DNA of 38,940 nt from Chitinophagales bacterium (GCA_020848255.1 JADLAJ010000101.1:1-38940); one strand, 5' to 3'; counted from the stretch's first letter, positions 7,475 through 16,629 are shown. Notes: generated from the sequence alone by a model not told the origin. A program made the numbers and translations.

Positions 7475-9970
7475 TTATGGTATTATTTTTACGGTTACTT
7501 TTTCAAAGCTAATCACATTAAAATCAAACGTAAATTCTATCATGCCGGAATAGGTGCCGTCACCATTCGGTTTTAATGCGGTTTTGGTGGTCCCTTTTTT
7601 GCCGATATACTCTTTTAGCGTATTGTAATTTTTATCAGCATTGTCGATAGAAATAACTTCTACATACGTATCTCTTGGGATTTCTTTTTTTGTATTTGAC
7701 AAAACATCTGTCATTGTTTTTTTTATTTGTACATTTTTTTCGGTTGAATTACTTTCCGTCATTTCTTTGTACAGTTGATCTCTTTCCAGTTGATTTTTTT
7801 TCAGTTCGGCATCAATTTTCTTCAACTCATCAGCATCTGATTTAGACATTCTTACAGGAATAGTGTAAGAATAATTAGTATTGATAGAAAATCTATCATA
7901 GCCTTTTACTTCCGTCAGATATTTTATGGCTTGTGCTTCGTTCATGTTTTCATTAAAATTTGAATTCTTTAGTTTCCAGGTGCTTGATTGATATTTATCT
8001 TCAAGAATCAGTCTGTCTGCTTCTGTGAAAATCTGATTAACTGGTCCGAAAACACTTACTACACGTATCAATTCATCATCATTCGTAGCGTAATTTGAAA
8101 AATTGCCATCATACTGCAAAAGGAAGACACCTTTAAATTTATTTTTCTCGGTCCATTCTGCTTTTGCATACGCATCCTGTTTCATCTTCTCTTCACGGGC
8201 GGCCTGTTCTATGCGGTATTTTTCCATGTTCGCATCAGTGGTCGCTTTTATACTGCTGATGTAGGAAGCGTCAGGTTTATTAATATTTACATTACTTTTT
8301 GTGCAAAAATACCAGCCTTCACTACTTTTGGGTTGCATGTTTTGTGCTAAGTGATAATTTTCATTTTTGGGAACATAAATTAAATGTGTCGATCCTAAAT
8401 TAGCAAGCTGGTAGACTTTCATATCCACAAATACTGCATTTCTCTGAGCATCAATAATTTGTTTTTCCGTCTTCAAACCATCCGGCCGATATTGTACATC
8501 GCATAAATCTTTTAATTTCTTAAATTCTGCATCTGATAAGCCCAATGAGGTTTGTAATTCTTTATCACTAATATTATAACCGGCATTGTAATACTGGCCT
8601 TCAATACTTATCATATCCTGAATATATACTTCTTTTTTAGCTTGCCAGTTGCCAAAACCACCGCCTTTAAACGGTTTGTCAATGGTAAATGCAGTATAGT
8701 TAAAAGCCGGGTTCATAAAGTCCTGTATGATTTCAGCATCTACGCACATAAAGAAACCAATGCCATCATCTGACAGCATTTCTTTCGGAGCATGTTTATT
8801 GCCAGCATTTCTGATAAAAATAATAGAGTATTGTCCATAGCTCCTGTATTCTCCATTATTTTTATCTGCTCTGAAGGTTAATACTCTTTCAAACGTTAAA
8901 TTTCGGAATGCAAATTTGAACAGCGTATTGATATCCGGATAACTTTTATATAATGCTGGCCAGTTTTCATAGGCACATTGTTCCACTACCAGTTTAAGTG
9001 TCTCAGGAGTTAAGCTTGCCGCAGATGCGAGATTTTTATAATCCGATTTTTCAAAGGGTGGTTTTTGTTTTTTGGGTATGGCATTTGGATATTTTTCACT
9101 GAAAAAATCCGTTGGCCACATATACCCGCTCTTTGCTTCCAGGATTTTCAGAGTTGTGGCTGGGTCCTTTTTTACTTTGTTGATTTCTGTATTTGTTATA
9201 CTAGTTGAAGTTGGTTTTGCTCCGGTATTATTTTCAGCAAGAACATCCGTTTTGGTTTCCAGTTCCAGTTTGCCGTTTTTATACACTCTGTTACTGGTCT
9301 GTTTTGTATTGGCATTATAGAATTGAGCATTGCCGTCAATCTTATCTTCTTTCCAGATACCTGTTAAATAAGAATTATCAGGATAGGTAATCTTGCCATT
9401 TCCCTGACGAAGTCCGTTTTTGAAGTTGCCTTCAAATTTTATTTTGTCAGCGGTATACTGAATTCCATTTCCATCAAATTTGTTATTCAGTAAATTGCCT
9501 TTGTAATATAAAGCTCCATCATTATAATAACATTCGGCAGTTCCGGAAATCGCATTGGTACTGCATTTTCCTTTTATGGTATAACCAAACGTTGATTCCA
9601 CCACACAATCGCCGTTGCTGCAGTTGCCAGAAATGCAACTGAATTCAAATGAACTTAAAGGTGCTTTATTGAGGATGGTTTTCTTTACATCCGGTGCTCT
9701 GTAAAATCTCAGTTCATTGTTCATAGCTGGTGCATCGCTTAATACTTTTGTCAGCAATTCCTTTTTTTTAAAAGATAATGGAATATCATTAATGAAATTT
9801 AAAAAATCACCAACTTTTAATCCTGCTTTATCAGCCGGACTGTTTTTAAATACTTTTGTTACAATTACGGAGTCTTCTTCGTTTGTATAATAGGAAAAGC
9901 CAAAAATATTTTGGCAGTAAGATAATGTAGATATACATTGACAAAAAATTAAGAGTAGTATTCTTCTCAC
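7475..9970 (-). CDS. Secreted PDZ and MORN-repeat protein, 831 aa
   Basis: The only in-frame start near the signal peptide is GTG at 9970, since a TAA lies a few codons upstream. Residues 1-19 form a signal peptide. A PDZ domain follows at about 24-92 (NSPADKAGLKVGDFLNFIND is the ligand-groove region). A Cys-rich stretch (112-123) leads into MORN-like repeats at about 130-235 (YYKGNL, FEGNFKNGLRQGNGKITYPDNS, LTGIWKEDKIDG). The middle (about 280-600) is unrecognised. A charged helical stretch lies near 715-760. Residues 766-831 form a small beta domain shared with the downstream gene. PDZ and MORN parts suggest a scaffold that binds protein tails or membranes in the periplasm, but the function is unknown. 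It is the first gene of a minus-strand operon with the two genes after it. Confidence 0.8.
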   Translation of the reverse strand: MRRILLLIFCQCISTLSYCQNIFGFSYYTNEEDSVIVTKVFKNSPADKAGLKVGDFLNFINDIPLSFKKKELLTKVLSDAPAMNNELRFYRAPDVKKTILNKAPLSSFEFSCISGNCSNGDCVVESTFGYTIKGKCSTNAISGTAECYYNDGALYYKGNLLNNKFDGNGIQYTADKIKFEGNFKNGLRQGNGKITYPDNSYLTGIWKEDKIDGNAQFYNANTKQTSNRVYKNGKLELETKTDVLAENNTGAKPTSTSITNTEINKVKKDPATTLKILEAKSGYMWPTDFFSEKYPNAIPKKQKPPFEKSDYKNLASAASLTPETLKLVVEQCAYENWPALYKSYPDINTLFKFAFRNLTFERVLTFRADKNNGEYRSYGQYSIIFIRNAGNKHAPKEMLSDDGIGFFMCVDAEIIQDFMNPAFNYTAFTIDKPFKGGGFGNWQAKKEVYIQDMISIEGQYYNAGYNISDKELQTSLGLSDAEFKKLKDLCDVQYRPDGLKTEKQIIDAQRNAVFVDMKVYQLANLGSTHLIYVPKNENYHLAQNMQPKSSEGWYFCTKSNVNINKPDASYISSIKATTDANMEKYRIEQAAREEKMKQDAYAKAEWTEKNKFKGVFLLQYDGNFSNYATNDDELIRVVSVFGPVNQIFTEADRLILEDKYQSSTWKLKNSNFNENMNEAQAIKYLTEVKGYDRFSINTNYSYTIPVRMSKSDADELKKIDAELKKNQLERDQLYKEMTESNSTEKNVQIKKTMTDVLSNTKKEIPRDTYVEVISIDNADKNYNTLKEYIGKKGTTKTALKPNGDGTYSGMIEFTFDFNVISFEKVTVKIIP

Positions 9971-10015
9971 ATTTATAGAATTTTATTACATGAAGTTAGT
10001 AATATTTCAATATTT

Positions 10016-10044
10016 CAAAAATACCATAAAACACGTATATCAAA
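10016..10044 (-). promoter_or_regulatory. Promoter of the PDZ/repeat-protein operon
   Basis: On the minus strand, TTTG (10041-10044) lies 17 bases before TATTTTTG (10016-10023). This fits the Bacteroidota pattern of TTG, 17-23 bases, then TAnnTTTG. The start codon is 45 bases downstream. The TTTG lies inside the T-run of the preceding gene's terminator, so terminator and promoter overlap. Confidence 0.6.
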
Positions 10045-10070
10045 AAAAATGCCAACCTGGAGGCTGGCAT
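10041..10070 (-). terminator. Rho-independent terminator of the ABC-F gene
   Basis: On the minus strand ATGCCAGCC and GGTTGGCAT (10049-10070) form a 9-bp stem with one G-T wobble and the loop TCCA. A run of eight T follows. It lies 23 bases past the ABC-F stop codon. Confidence 0.9.
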
Positions 10071-10093
10071 TTAATTCATCTGAAGCAGATTTT

Positions 10094-11998
10094 TTAGCTT
10101 TGCAATTTTTCCCAATCTTGCATCAGTTTTTCCAATGCTTTTTTTTCTGTGCCTAATTGCAATACGATTTGTTCATCATATTTACCGTCTTCGGAAAGTG
10201 CTTCTATTTTTTCTTCCAGTTTTTTTATATCAAATTCTTTGATGCCAATTTCTTCTTCCAGTTTGGATATCTGATTTTTGATGCGTTTCGCTTCTTTATC
10301 ATCTACTTTATTTGCCGGAGCTGTAACTTCTTTTTTCTGCGGATTGTTAGTTGTCGCTTGCGGACTCAATTCCACCTCTCTGAAGTTTGCCACACGACGT
10401 TCTTCAAAGAAGGCTTCCACATCACCAACATGTTCCTGTACCACACCATCTTTAAATTCAAATGTTTTCTCCGTCAAACCCACTAAAAAGTCACGGTCGT
10501 GCGAAACCACAATCACCGTTCCGGGATATTTGGAAATAGCATCTTTCAATACATCTTTAGCGCGTAAGTCTAAGTGATTGGTCGGCTCATCGAGAATCAG
10601 TACATTGCTTGGATTCAGGAGCAGATGTGCTAAACAAACACGAGCACGTTCACCACCGCTCAATACGGATATTTTTTTGGTGGCATCGTCACCGCTAAAC
10701 ATAAAAGCACCTAAAATATTGCGCACCTGTGCACGCATATCATTTGGAGCCGTGTCTTCCATGTATTGTAAAATAGTCAACTCTTTAGGTAAATGTTCTG
10801 CATGGTGCTGCGCAAAGAAAGCGATGTTTACGTTATGTCCTATTTCTAAGTTTCCTGAATTATAATCCAACTCTTTAGCAATAATTTTTGCCATCGTGGT
10901 TTTTCCCATTCCGTTCTTTCCAATGAAAGCAACTTTATCGCCGCGTTCAATCTCTAAATTCACGTCATGAAAAACAGGTTTGTCGCCATAGCTTTTTGCC
11001 AGATTTTTTGCAGTAACTACCACCTTTCCGCTTTGTTGTCCCATCGGAAACTGAAAACGCATGGAACGTACATCATCCTGTTCCACTTCCACAATATCCA
11101 TTCTGTCCAGCTTCTTCACCAAACTCTGCGCCATACTGGCTTTACTGGCTTTCGCTTTAAAGCGTTCAATATTGCGCTCAATTTGTTTTATCTGATCCTG
11201 CTGGTTTTTAAATGTCTGTAACTGTTTCTCTCTACGCTCTTCCTTTAAAATAAGGTATTTGGAGTAATTGGCTTTATACTCGTACATTTTGCCCAATTCC
11301 AGTTCTATCGTTTTGTTACAAACGTTATCCAAAAAGGTTTTATCATGCGATACCAATACAATGGCACCTTCATATTTCTGAAAAAACTCTTCGAGCCAGA
11401 TAATAGATTCGATGTCTAAGTGATTCGTAGGCTCATCGAGCATCAGCAAATCCGGATTCTGTAATAATAATTTAGATAATTCTAAACGCATGGCCCAGCC
11501 ACCGGAAAAAGTTGAAGGAGATTTTTCAAAATCTTCGCGCTGATAACCTAAGCCCAGTAAAACCAGTTCCGTTTTCTTGTCTTTGTCATCAATATCCAGA
11601 TGCACGAGTCTGTCATTTAAATCACAAAATAGTTGTGATAAATTCATATAATCATCTGTATCGTAATCGGTACGCGTTTCCAGCTGGTGTTGCACTTTTT
11701 CCAGTTCTTCCTGTAATACGTTAATTTCTTTAAAGGCAGTTTGTGCCTCCAGCCAAACGGTCGGTTCATTTTGACCACGGATTTCCTGTTTCAAAAATCC
11801 GATGGTATAGCCACCCGGTTTAGAGATGGTTCCTTCCTGTGCAGATATTTCCCCATTTAATGCTTTCAGCAAGGTAGATTTACCCACACCATTTCGTCCT
11901 ACCAATCCGATTCTGTCGCGTGGCTGAATCGTAAAAGTAACATTGTCGAATAAAATCCGGCTCCCAAATATGATAGATAAATTTTGTGCTTGTAACAT
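10094..11998 (-). CDS. ABC-F family ATP-binding protein, 634 aa
   Basis: Two ABC ATPase domains are joined by a charged linker with no membrane segment, the ABC-F plan. Walker A motifs are GRNGVGKST (34-42) and GKNGMGKTT (360-368). Signature motifs are FSGGW (164-168) and LSGGE (446-450). Each domain has the ABC-F hallmark DEPTNHLD (188-195, 470-477). The helical inter-domain linker lies at about 250-310, and a C-terminal Lys/Glu-rich coiled coil at about 560-634 resembles that of Uup-type members. ABC-F proteins act on the ribosome, as translation factors or as antibiotic-resistance proteins; this one looks like a housekeeping Uup/YfmR-type protein. The gene stands alone, with a strong terminator after it and a -7-like box just upstream. 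Confidence 0.93.
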   Translation of the reverse strand: MLQAQNLSIIFGSRILFDNVTFTIQPRDRIGLVGRNGVGKSTLLKALNGEISAQEGTISKPGGYTIGFLKQEIRGQNEPTVWLEAQTAFKEINVLQEELEKVQHQLETRTDYDTDDYMNLSQLFCDLNDRLVHLDIDDKDKKTELVLLGLGYQREDFEKSPSTFSGGWAMRLELSKLLLQNPDLLMLDEPTNHLDIESIIWLEEFFQKYEGAIVLVSHDKTFLDNVCNKTIELELGKMYEYKANYSKYLILKEERREKQLQTFKNQQDQIKQIERNIERFKAKASKASMAQSLVKKLDRMDIVEVEQDDVRSMRFQFPMGQQSGKVVVTAKNLAKSYGDKPVFHDVNLEIERGDKVAFIGKNGMGKTTMAKIIAKELDYNSGNLEIGHNVNIAFFAQHHAEHLPKELTILQYMEDTAPNDMRAQVRNILGAFMFSGDDATKKISVLSGGERARVCLAHLLLNPSNVLILDEPTNHLDLRAKDVLKDAISKYPGTVIVVSHDRDFLVGLTEKTFEFKDGVVQEHVGDVEAFFEERRVANFREVELSPQATTNNPQKKEVTAPANKVDDKEAKRIKNQISKLEEEIGIKEFDIKKLEEKIEALSEDGKYDEQIVLQLGTEKKALEKLMQDWEKLQS

Positions 11999-12002
11999 GG
12001 TG

Positions 12003-12010
12003 CAAAAATA
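12003..12010 (-). promoter_or_regulatory. Candidate -7 box of the ABC-F gene
   Basis: TATTTTTG on the minus strand fits TAnnTTTG and ends four bases before the ATG at 11998, so the transcript would be leaderless or nearly so. The matching upstream TTG element is poor. Confidence 0.35.
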
Positions 12011-12071
12011 CTTTTTTAAATAGATAATTCAGTGCGGCAATTTTCTCAATAATATTAATAAAGTATTACTG

Positions 12072-12113
12072 CATAATTAATTATGAGTGGCAAATATGAC
12101 AAGCGTCATATTT
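12072..12113. promoter_or_regulatory. Two perfect inverted repeats in the divergent control region
   Basis: CATAATTAATTATG (12072-12085) is a perfect 14-bp palindrome. Shortly after it, AAATATGAC, loop AAGC and GTCATATTT (12092-12113) form a perfect 9-4-9 inverted repeat. The TGAC-N4-GTCA core has the half-site geometry of Crp/Fnr-family operators. T12111-12116 follow the stem, so it could also terminate transcription. It lies 41 bases before the thiamine-diphosphate enzyme gene. An operator is the better guess, because no plus-strand gene ends upstream. Confidence 0.5.
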
Positions 12114-12154
12114 TTTGATGGTTTTAAGTGTTATTTTTCTCCAAATAAATCAAT

Positions 12155-13885
12155 ATGAACGGAGGCGAAATTATTGCTCAGTTACTCAAGAAACACGGTG
12201 TGGAATATATGTTTACCTTATGCGGAGGTCATATATCACCCATTTTCGTAGGAGCTAAAAATTGCGGTATTCAGGTAATAGACACCCGGCATGAGGCAAA
12301 TGCGGTGTTTGCTGCAGATGCTACCGCGAGATTAACCGGAAAAATAGGGGTAGCTGCGGTTACTGCCGGACCGGGTGTGACGAACACCATTACCGCCATA
12401 AAAAATGCACAGATGGCACAATCTCCTGTGCTGCTTTTGGGTGGTGCTGCTGCAACGGTTCTAAAAGGCAGGGGTTCATTGCAGGATATTGAGCAATTGT
12501 CGGTGATGCAGTCGATTACGAAATGGTGTGTGTCAGTGAAGAAGGTGAAAGATTTTGTGCCGGTCATCAATAAAGCTATTTCAATAGCCCTGGAAGGAAC
12601 ACCGGGGCCGGTTTTTGTAGAATGCCCTATTGATTTGCTGTATGAGGAAAGCCTCGTGAAAGAATGGTATCTGGCAGGAAATAAAAAGGATGCAAGTTTG
12701 TCAGATAAAGCCATTTACTGGTATTTAAATCGTCATGTGCAGGCTGTTTTTGACGGCGTAAAATCCATAGATATAAGAGCAGATATCGTGCCGGCACAAA
12801 AAGCTACACACAATAGTTCTCATATTAAATCCATAAAAAAAGCCATCGAAAAATCGGAAAAACCATTGATATTAATTGGCAGCGGCAGTTTAAATAATGC
12901 GCAACATGCTGAGTCACTGGCAGCATCCGTCAATAAAATGGGCATTCCGGTTTATTTGTCGGGTATGGCGCGGGGTTTATTGGGAAGGCATAATTTATTG
13001 CAAAAAAGACATAACAGAAAGCAAGCCTTAAAACAAGCTGATTTAATTATTCTGGCAGGTGTTCCCTGCGATTTCAGATTGGATTATGGAAGACATCTTT
13101 CAAAGAAAGCAACCTTCATTTCCATCAAGGGTAACAAGATTGATTTGTTTAAAAACAAATCACCGGATATTGCCGTGCATGCTAATCCTGCATTATTCTT
13201 AAATGAAGTAGCAGATAAAATTGATAAAAAAAATAAGTGGAAAGAATGGATAGACTCACTGGATATAAGTGACAACGAAAAAGAAATTAATATTGCTGAA
13301 CAGGCAACAGAAAAAACGAACTTAATAAATCCTATAGAGCTTTTCAGAACGTTGGATAATCTACTGCCCGAAAATACAACACTGGTGGCGGATGGCGGTG
13401 ATTTTGTGGCAACAGCTTCCTATACACTCAAACCCAGACATCCCTTATCCTGGTTAGACCCCGGAGTATTTGGCACCTTAGGTGTTGGCGGCGGTTTTGC
13501 TTTAGGTGCAAAATTATGTAACGCAAAAGATGAAGTCTGGATAATTTACGGAGATGGCTCCAGTGCATTTTCCATTGCGGAAATTGATACCATGGTGCGC
13601 CATAAATTGCCCGCCATTATTTTGATTGGCAATGATGCTTCCTGGTCTCAAATAGCGAGAGACCAACTGGATATTTTGAAAGATGATGTGGCAACCGTTT
13701 TAGCGTATTCTAATTATGAAAAAATAGGAGAGGCGTTTGGTGCAAAAGGAAAAACGGTAAAAACGCTGGAAGAATTTGTAAAGGCAGTAAAAGAAGCACA
13801 GCAAAGCGTAAAAGAAGGAATTCCTTATGTTATTAATGCACTGATTGGTAAATCAGATTTCAGAAAAGGTTCTATCAGTATGTAA
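12155..13885 (+). CDS. Thiamine-diphosphate enzyme, ILVBL/2-hydroxyacyl-CoA lyase-like, 576 aa
   Basis: All three domains of the acetolactate-synthase superfamily are present. The N-terminal domain contains [12 protein letters not shown] with catalytic Glu47. The cofactor domain has GDGS at 466-469 and the downstream Asn493 that together bind Mg-diphosphate. The runs [25 protein letters not shown] and [17 protein letters not shown] match my recollection of human ILVBL (HACL2) far better than IlvB. HACL-type enzymes cleave 2-hydroxyacyl-CoA to an aldehyde and formyl-CoA. The neighbouring acyl-CoA synthetase supports an acyl-CoA substrate. No regulatory acetolactate-synthase subunit lies next to it, which argues against isoleucine/valine synthesis. 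First gene of a three-gene operon. The exact substrate is inferred. Confidence 0.8.
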   Translation: MNGGEIIAQLLKKHGVEYMFTLCGGHISPIFVGAKNCGIQVIDTRHEANAVFAADATARLTGKIGVAAVTAGPGVTNTITAIKNAQMAQSPVLLLGGAAATVLKGRGSLQDIEQLSVMQSITKWCVSVKKVKDFVPVINKAISIALEGTPGPVFVECPIDLLYEESLVKEWYLAGNKKDASLSDKAIYWYLNRHVQAVFDGVKSIDIRADIVPAQKATHNSSHIKSIKKAIEKSEKPLILIGSGSLNNAQHAESLAASVNKMGIPVYLSGMARGLLGRHNLLQKRHNRKQALKQADLIILAGVPCDFRLDYGRHLSKKATFISIKGNKIDLFKNKSPDIAVHANPALFLNEVADKIDKKNKWKEWIDSLDISDNEKEINIAEQATEKTNLINPIELFRTLDNLLPENTTLVADGGDFVATASYTLKPRHPLSWLDPGVFGTLGVGGGFALGAKLCNAKDEVWIIYGDGSSAFSIAEIDTMVRHKLPAIILIGNDASWSQIARDQLDILKDDVATVLAYSNYEKIGEAFGAKGKTVKTLEEFVKAVKEAQQSVKEGIPYVINALIGKSDFRKGSISM

Positions 13886-13900
13886 TATAAATGAAATAAT

Positions 13901-14443
13901 ATGCAGACGGGAAAATTAAACTTAGAAGATTGTCTTTTACTGGTAATAGATATTCAGGAGCGATTGATTCCGGTTATACATCAACACGAAGAGGTGATAC
14001 ATAATGCCAATATCTTACTGAAAGGCATGGAAATACTGGGTGTTCCGGTAATTGTAACCGAACAATATCCTAAAGGATTGGGAAATACCTGCAAAGAAAT
14101 TATATTGGGAGATGACGCAAAAGTAATGGAAAAAATAACGTTCAGCTGTCTCGGGAATGATCACATAAAAGAATCTGTTCAGACAGAAAAACAAATCATC
14201 ATTTGCGGGGTAGAAGCGCATATCTGTGTATTGAAAACAGCTTTGGATTTGCTGGATGAAGGATACCAAGTTCATTTAATAACAGATGCTGTTTCTTCAA
14301 GGAAAAAAGAGAATAAACAGGTTGCTATAGAACGTATGAAGCAATCCGGTGTTTTTATTTCGTCAACAGAAATGATATTGTTTCAGTTGCTCGATAAGGC
14401 AGGAACAGAAGAGTTTAAATTAATCAGTAAACTCATAAAATGA
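13901..14443 (+). CDS. Isochorismatase-fold cysteine hydrolase, 180 aa
   Basis: The family's D-K-C catalytic triad is visible: D17 in LLVIDIQE, K78 in MEKITFSC and C109 in GVEAHICV. The sequence VTEQYPKGLG and the short length resemble the YcaC-like or nicotinamidase-related subgroup rather than true isochorismatases, which carry longer N-termini. There is no signal peptide. It lies 15 bp behind the thiamine-diphosphate enzyme gene and 4 bp before the acyl-CoA synthetase gene, so the three are surely cotranscribed. The substrate is unknown; small amides are usual for the family. Its role beside acyl-CoA genes is not obvious. Confidence 0.85.
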   Translation: MQTGKLNLEDCLLLVIDIQERLIPVIHQHEEVIHNANILLKGMEILGVPVIVTEQYPKGLGNTCKEIILGDDAKVMEKITFSCLGNDHIKESVQTEKQIIICGVEAHICVLKTALDLLDEGYQVHLITDAVSSRKKENKQVAIERMKQSGVFISSTEMILFQLLDKAGTEEFKLISKLIK

Positions 14444-14447
14444 TGTT

Positions 14448-16214
14448 ATGAAAGCCATGCGATTATTTGACTATTTGCTGCAACAGAAAAACCTGAAACC
14501 AACTGCTGCTTTTCTTTCGTATAAAGATGTCAGAGATAATAAATGGAAAAGTTACACGTATCAGGAAACCTATGAAAGAGTACTGAAAGCCGCTCAGTTG
14601 CTGCTGGATGCCGGTATACAGCCAAATGATAAAGTAGCCTTGATTTCAGCAAATTGTCCTGAGTGGAATTTTGCGGATTTGGCTATTCAAATGATAGGAG
14701 GTGTTTGTGTGCCGATGTATCCTACGATAAGCAAGCACGATTATGAATTCATTTTTAAAGATGCTGAAATTAAAATTGCATTCGTCAGCAATGAAACTAT
14801 TTATAAAAAGATAGAAGCAGTTAGAATTCAATTGCCCTTGTTGCAGAAAATTATTTCATTTGATGTTATAAAAAATACCGAGCATTTTACCACCGCACTT
14901 TCTAATATAAACGCAAATGAACAACAAATAAATTCCTTATCCGAAAATGTAAACGAACAGGATTTAGCTACTATTATTTATACTTCCGGCACCACAGGAA
15001 ACCCGAAAGGGGTAATGTTATCGCATTATAATATCATCAGCAATTTAAATAGTATTCAGCAGGATTTACCCTTACTCGAAGGAAAGAAGGCATTGAGTTT
15101 TTTACCATTATGTCATAGTTTTGAGCGAACCGTTTTTTATGCATATCTGGCTAATGGCATTCATATTTGTTATGCTGAAAATTTGGAGAAAATTGCCGAC
15201 AACCTGAAAGAGATTCAGCCCTATTGTTTTACCACGGTCCCGCGTTTACTGGAAAAAGTGTTCGATAAGATTATCGATAAATCGCAGCAATTGGATACAG
15301 TAAAGAAGAAATTGTTCGATTGGGCATTACAAATAGGAATGGAATATGAGTACGGCAAAGAGAAAAAAGATATGTTGTATGCTTTGCAGATTTTTGTTGC
15401 CCGCAAATTAGTTTTTTCAAAATGGAAAGAAGCACTAGGCGGCAATATTGAATTCATTGTAACAGGCGCTGCACCCATACAGCCACGCTTAATAAGAATA
15501 TTTACTGCCGCAGGAATTGATGTGCTGGAAGGATACGGACTTACAGAAACATCGCCGGTGCTGGCTTTTAACAGAATGAATATTGAAGACAGAAAAATTG
15601 GTACGGTTGGTCTGCCGGTTCGGGGCGTAAACATTAAAATTGCGGACGACGGAGAAATTCTGGCAAAAGGTCCGAATATTATGAAAGGATATTATCACCA
15701 ACAGGCATTAACCGATGAAGTAATTGATAAAGAAGGTTGGTTTCATACCGGCGATATTGGTGAATTGACGGATGGCAAATTTCTGAAAATCACCGACAGA
15801 AAAAAAGAACTCTTTAAAACCTCTGGTGGAAAATATATCGCCCCGCAGGCAATTGAAAATAAAATGAAAGAGTCGAAATATATTGAACAGATTATGGTGG
15901 TGGGTGAATATCAGAAGTATATTTCTGCTTTGATAGTCCCGTGTTTCAGTTACCTGCATGAATTCGCAAAAGCTCATTCCATTTTATTTACTTCAAATAA
16001 TGATTTGACTGAACAACCTGCTATTATTCAGTTAATAGAGAGTGAAATTAAAAAGCTAAATACTAATTTCGGACAATGGGAACAGATTAAAAAGTTTACT
16101 CTTTTGCCGGCAGAATGGACCTCCGAATTAGGAGAGTTGACGCCCACGATGAAAGTAAAACGAAAAATTATTTCAGAAAGATACAGAAAGCAGATAGAAG
16201 AAATGTATACCTGA
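14448..16214 (+). CDS. Long-chain acyl-CoA synthetase (AMP-forming), 588 aa
   Basis: This enzyme activates fatty acids with ATP and CoA. The P-loop YTSGTTGNPKG lies at 178-188, the adenine motif GYGLTETSP at 362-370, HTGDIGE at 433-439 and the hinge/A8 region TDRKKELFKTSGGKYIAP at 449-466. Within it, SGGKY (K462) is typical of FadD15/long-chain types and differs from acetyl-CoA synthetases. The C-terminal part (WTSELGELTPTMKVKRK) contains the A10 lysine region that closes long-chain members. The length is normal for bacterial long-chain synthetases. There is no membrane segment. It is the last gene of the operon and would supply acyl-CoA to the first. Confidence 0.92.
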   Translation: MKAMRLFDYLLQQKNLKPTAAFLSYKDVRDNKWKSYTYQETYERVLKAAQLLLDAGIQPNDKVALISANCPEWNFADLAIQMIGGVCVPMYPTISKHDYEFIFKDAEIKIAFVSNETIYKKIEAVRIQLPLLQKIISFDVIKNTEHFTTALSNINANEQQINSLSENVNEQDLATIIYTSGTTGNPKGVMLSHYNIISNLNSIQQDLPLLEGKKALSFLPLCHSFERTVFYAYLANGIHICYAENLEKIADNLKEIQPYCFTTVPRLLEKVFDKIIDKSQQLDTVKKKLFDWALQIGMEYEYGKEKKDMLYALQIFVARKLVFSKWKEALGGNIEFIVTGAAPIQPRLIRIFTAAGIDVLEGYGLTETSPVLAFNRMNIEDRKIGTVGLPVRGVNIKIADDGEILAKGPNIMKGYYHQQALTDEVIDKEGWFHTGDIGELTDGKFLKITDRKKELFKTSGGKYIAPQAIENKMKESKYIEQIMVVGEYQKYISALIVPCFSYLHEFAKAHSILFTSNNDLTEQPAIIQLIESEIKKLNTNFGQWEQIKKFTLLPAEWTSELGELTPTMKVKRKIISERYRKQIEEMYT

Positions 16215-16239
16215 TTTACATATGTGCAACCTTATCTTT

Positions 16240-16584
16240 CTAGTTTTTACCTTCTTCCCATTCTCGTGTTTTGTCACCCAGGGTCATGCAAAATTGTTTG
16301 ATATCTTCCTGTACAAACGGATTTCCTGTTGCACGATGATAGGTATCACCCAGACTCAGCATTAATTGAAAAAAGTGCGTATGCATTTCATCCACCTGCA
16401 TATCTTTGGTCCATAAATCAAAACGCATGGTATTTTTCTCGTTGCCGTCCCACATGCCAATCATAATGCTTTTGCATTCATCTCCATCCCCCTGAGGGCC
16501 GTCTGTTGCAGTCCAGCTGATTTTTTCAGGCATATTCTGGTCGTCTAATTTTATCTTAAACTTTATCTCGGTTTCTCTTGACAT
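16240..16584 (-). CDS. gldC: Gliding motility protein GldC, 114 aa
   Basis: The protein starts MSRETEIKFKIKLDD and contains PEKISWTATDG, FDLWTKDMQVDEM and TYHRATG. These match GldC of gliding Bacteroidota in order and length (about 110 residues). The frame stays open 15 codons further upstream, but the family start is the ATG at 16582-16584, and the promoter box lies inside that extension. GldC is a small cytoplasmic protein linked to gliding in Flavobacterium; its biochemical role is unknown, and it also occurs in non-gliding relatives. It is a single gene, convergent with the acyl-CoA synthetase and divergent from the efflux operon. Confidence 0.88.
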   Translation of the reverse strand: MSRETEIKFKIKLDDQNMPEKISWTATDGPQGDGDECKSIMIGMWDGNEKNTMRFDLWTKDMQVDEMHTHFFQLMLSLGDTYHRATGNPFVQEDIKQFCMTLGDKTREWEEGKN

Positions 16585-16600
16585 AAAAAAAATTGAAGTG

Positions 16601-16629
16601 CAAATATAAGCATCTGACTTCAAAGGCAA
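16601..16629 (-). promoter_or_regulatory. Promoter of gldC
   Basis: On the minus strand TTG (16627-16629) lies 18 bases before TATATTTG (16601-16608), a full match to TAnnTTTG with proper spacing. The leader to the ATG at 16584 would be about 10 bases. This supports the shorter gldC start. Confidence 0.6.

Noticed and set aside
12155-13885. ilvB, the acetolactate synthase large subunit
   Set aside because: The motifs fit ILVBL/HACL2 better, and no small subunit or ilv genes are nearby.
16585-16629. 15-codon extension of gldC
   Set aside because: It contains the promoter box and goes beyond the conserved N-terminus of GldC.
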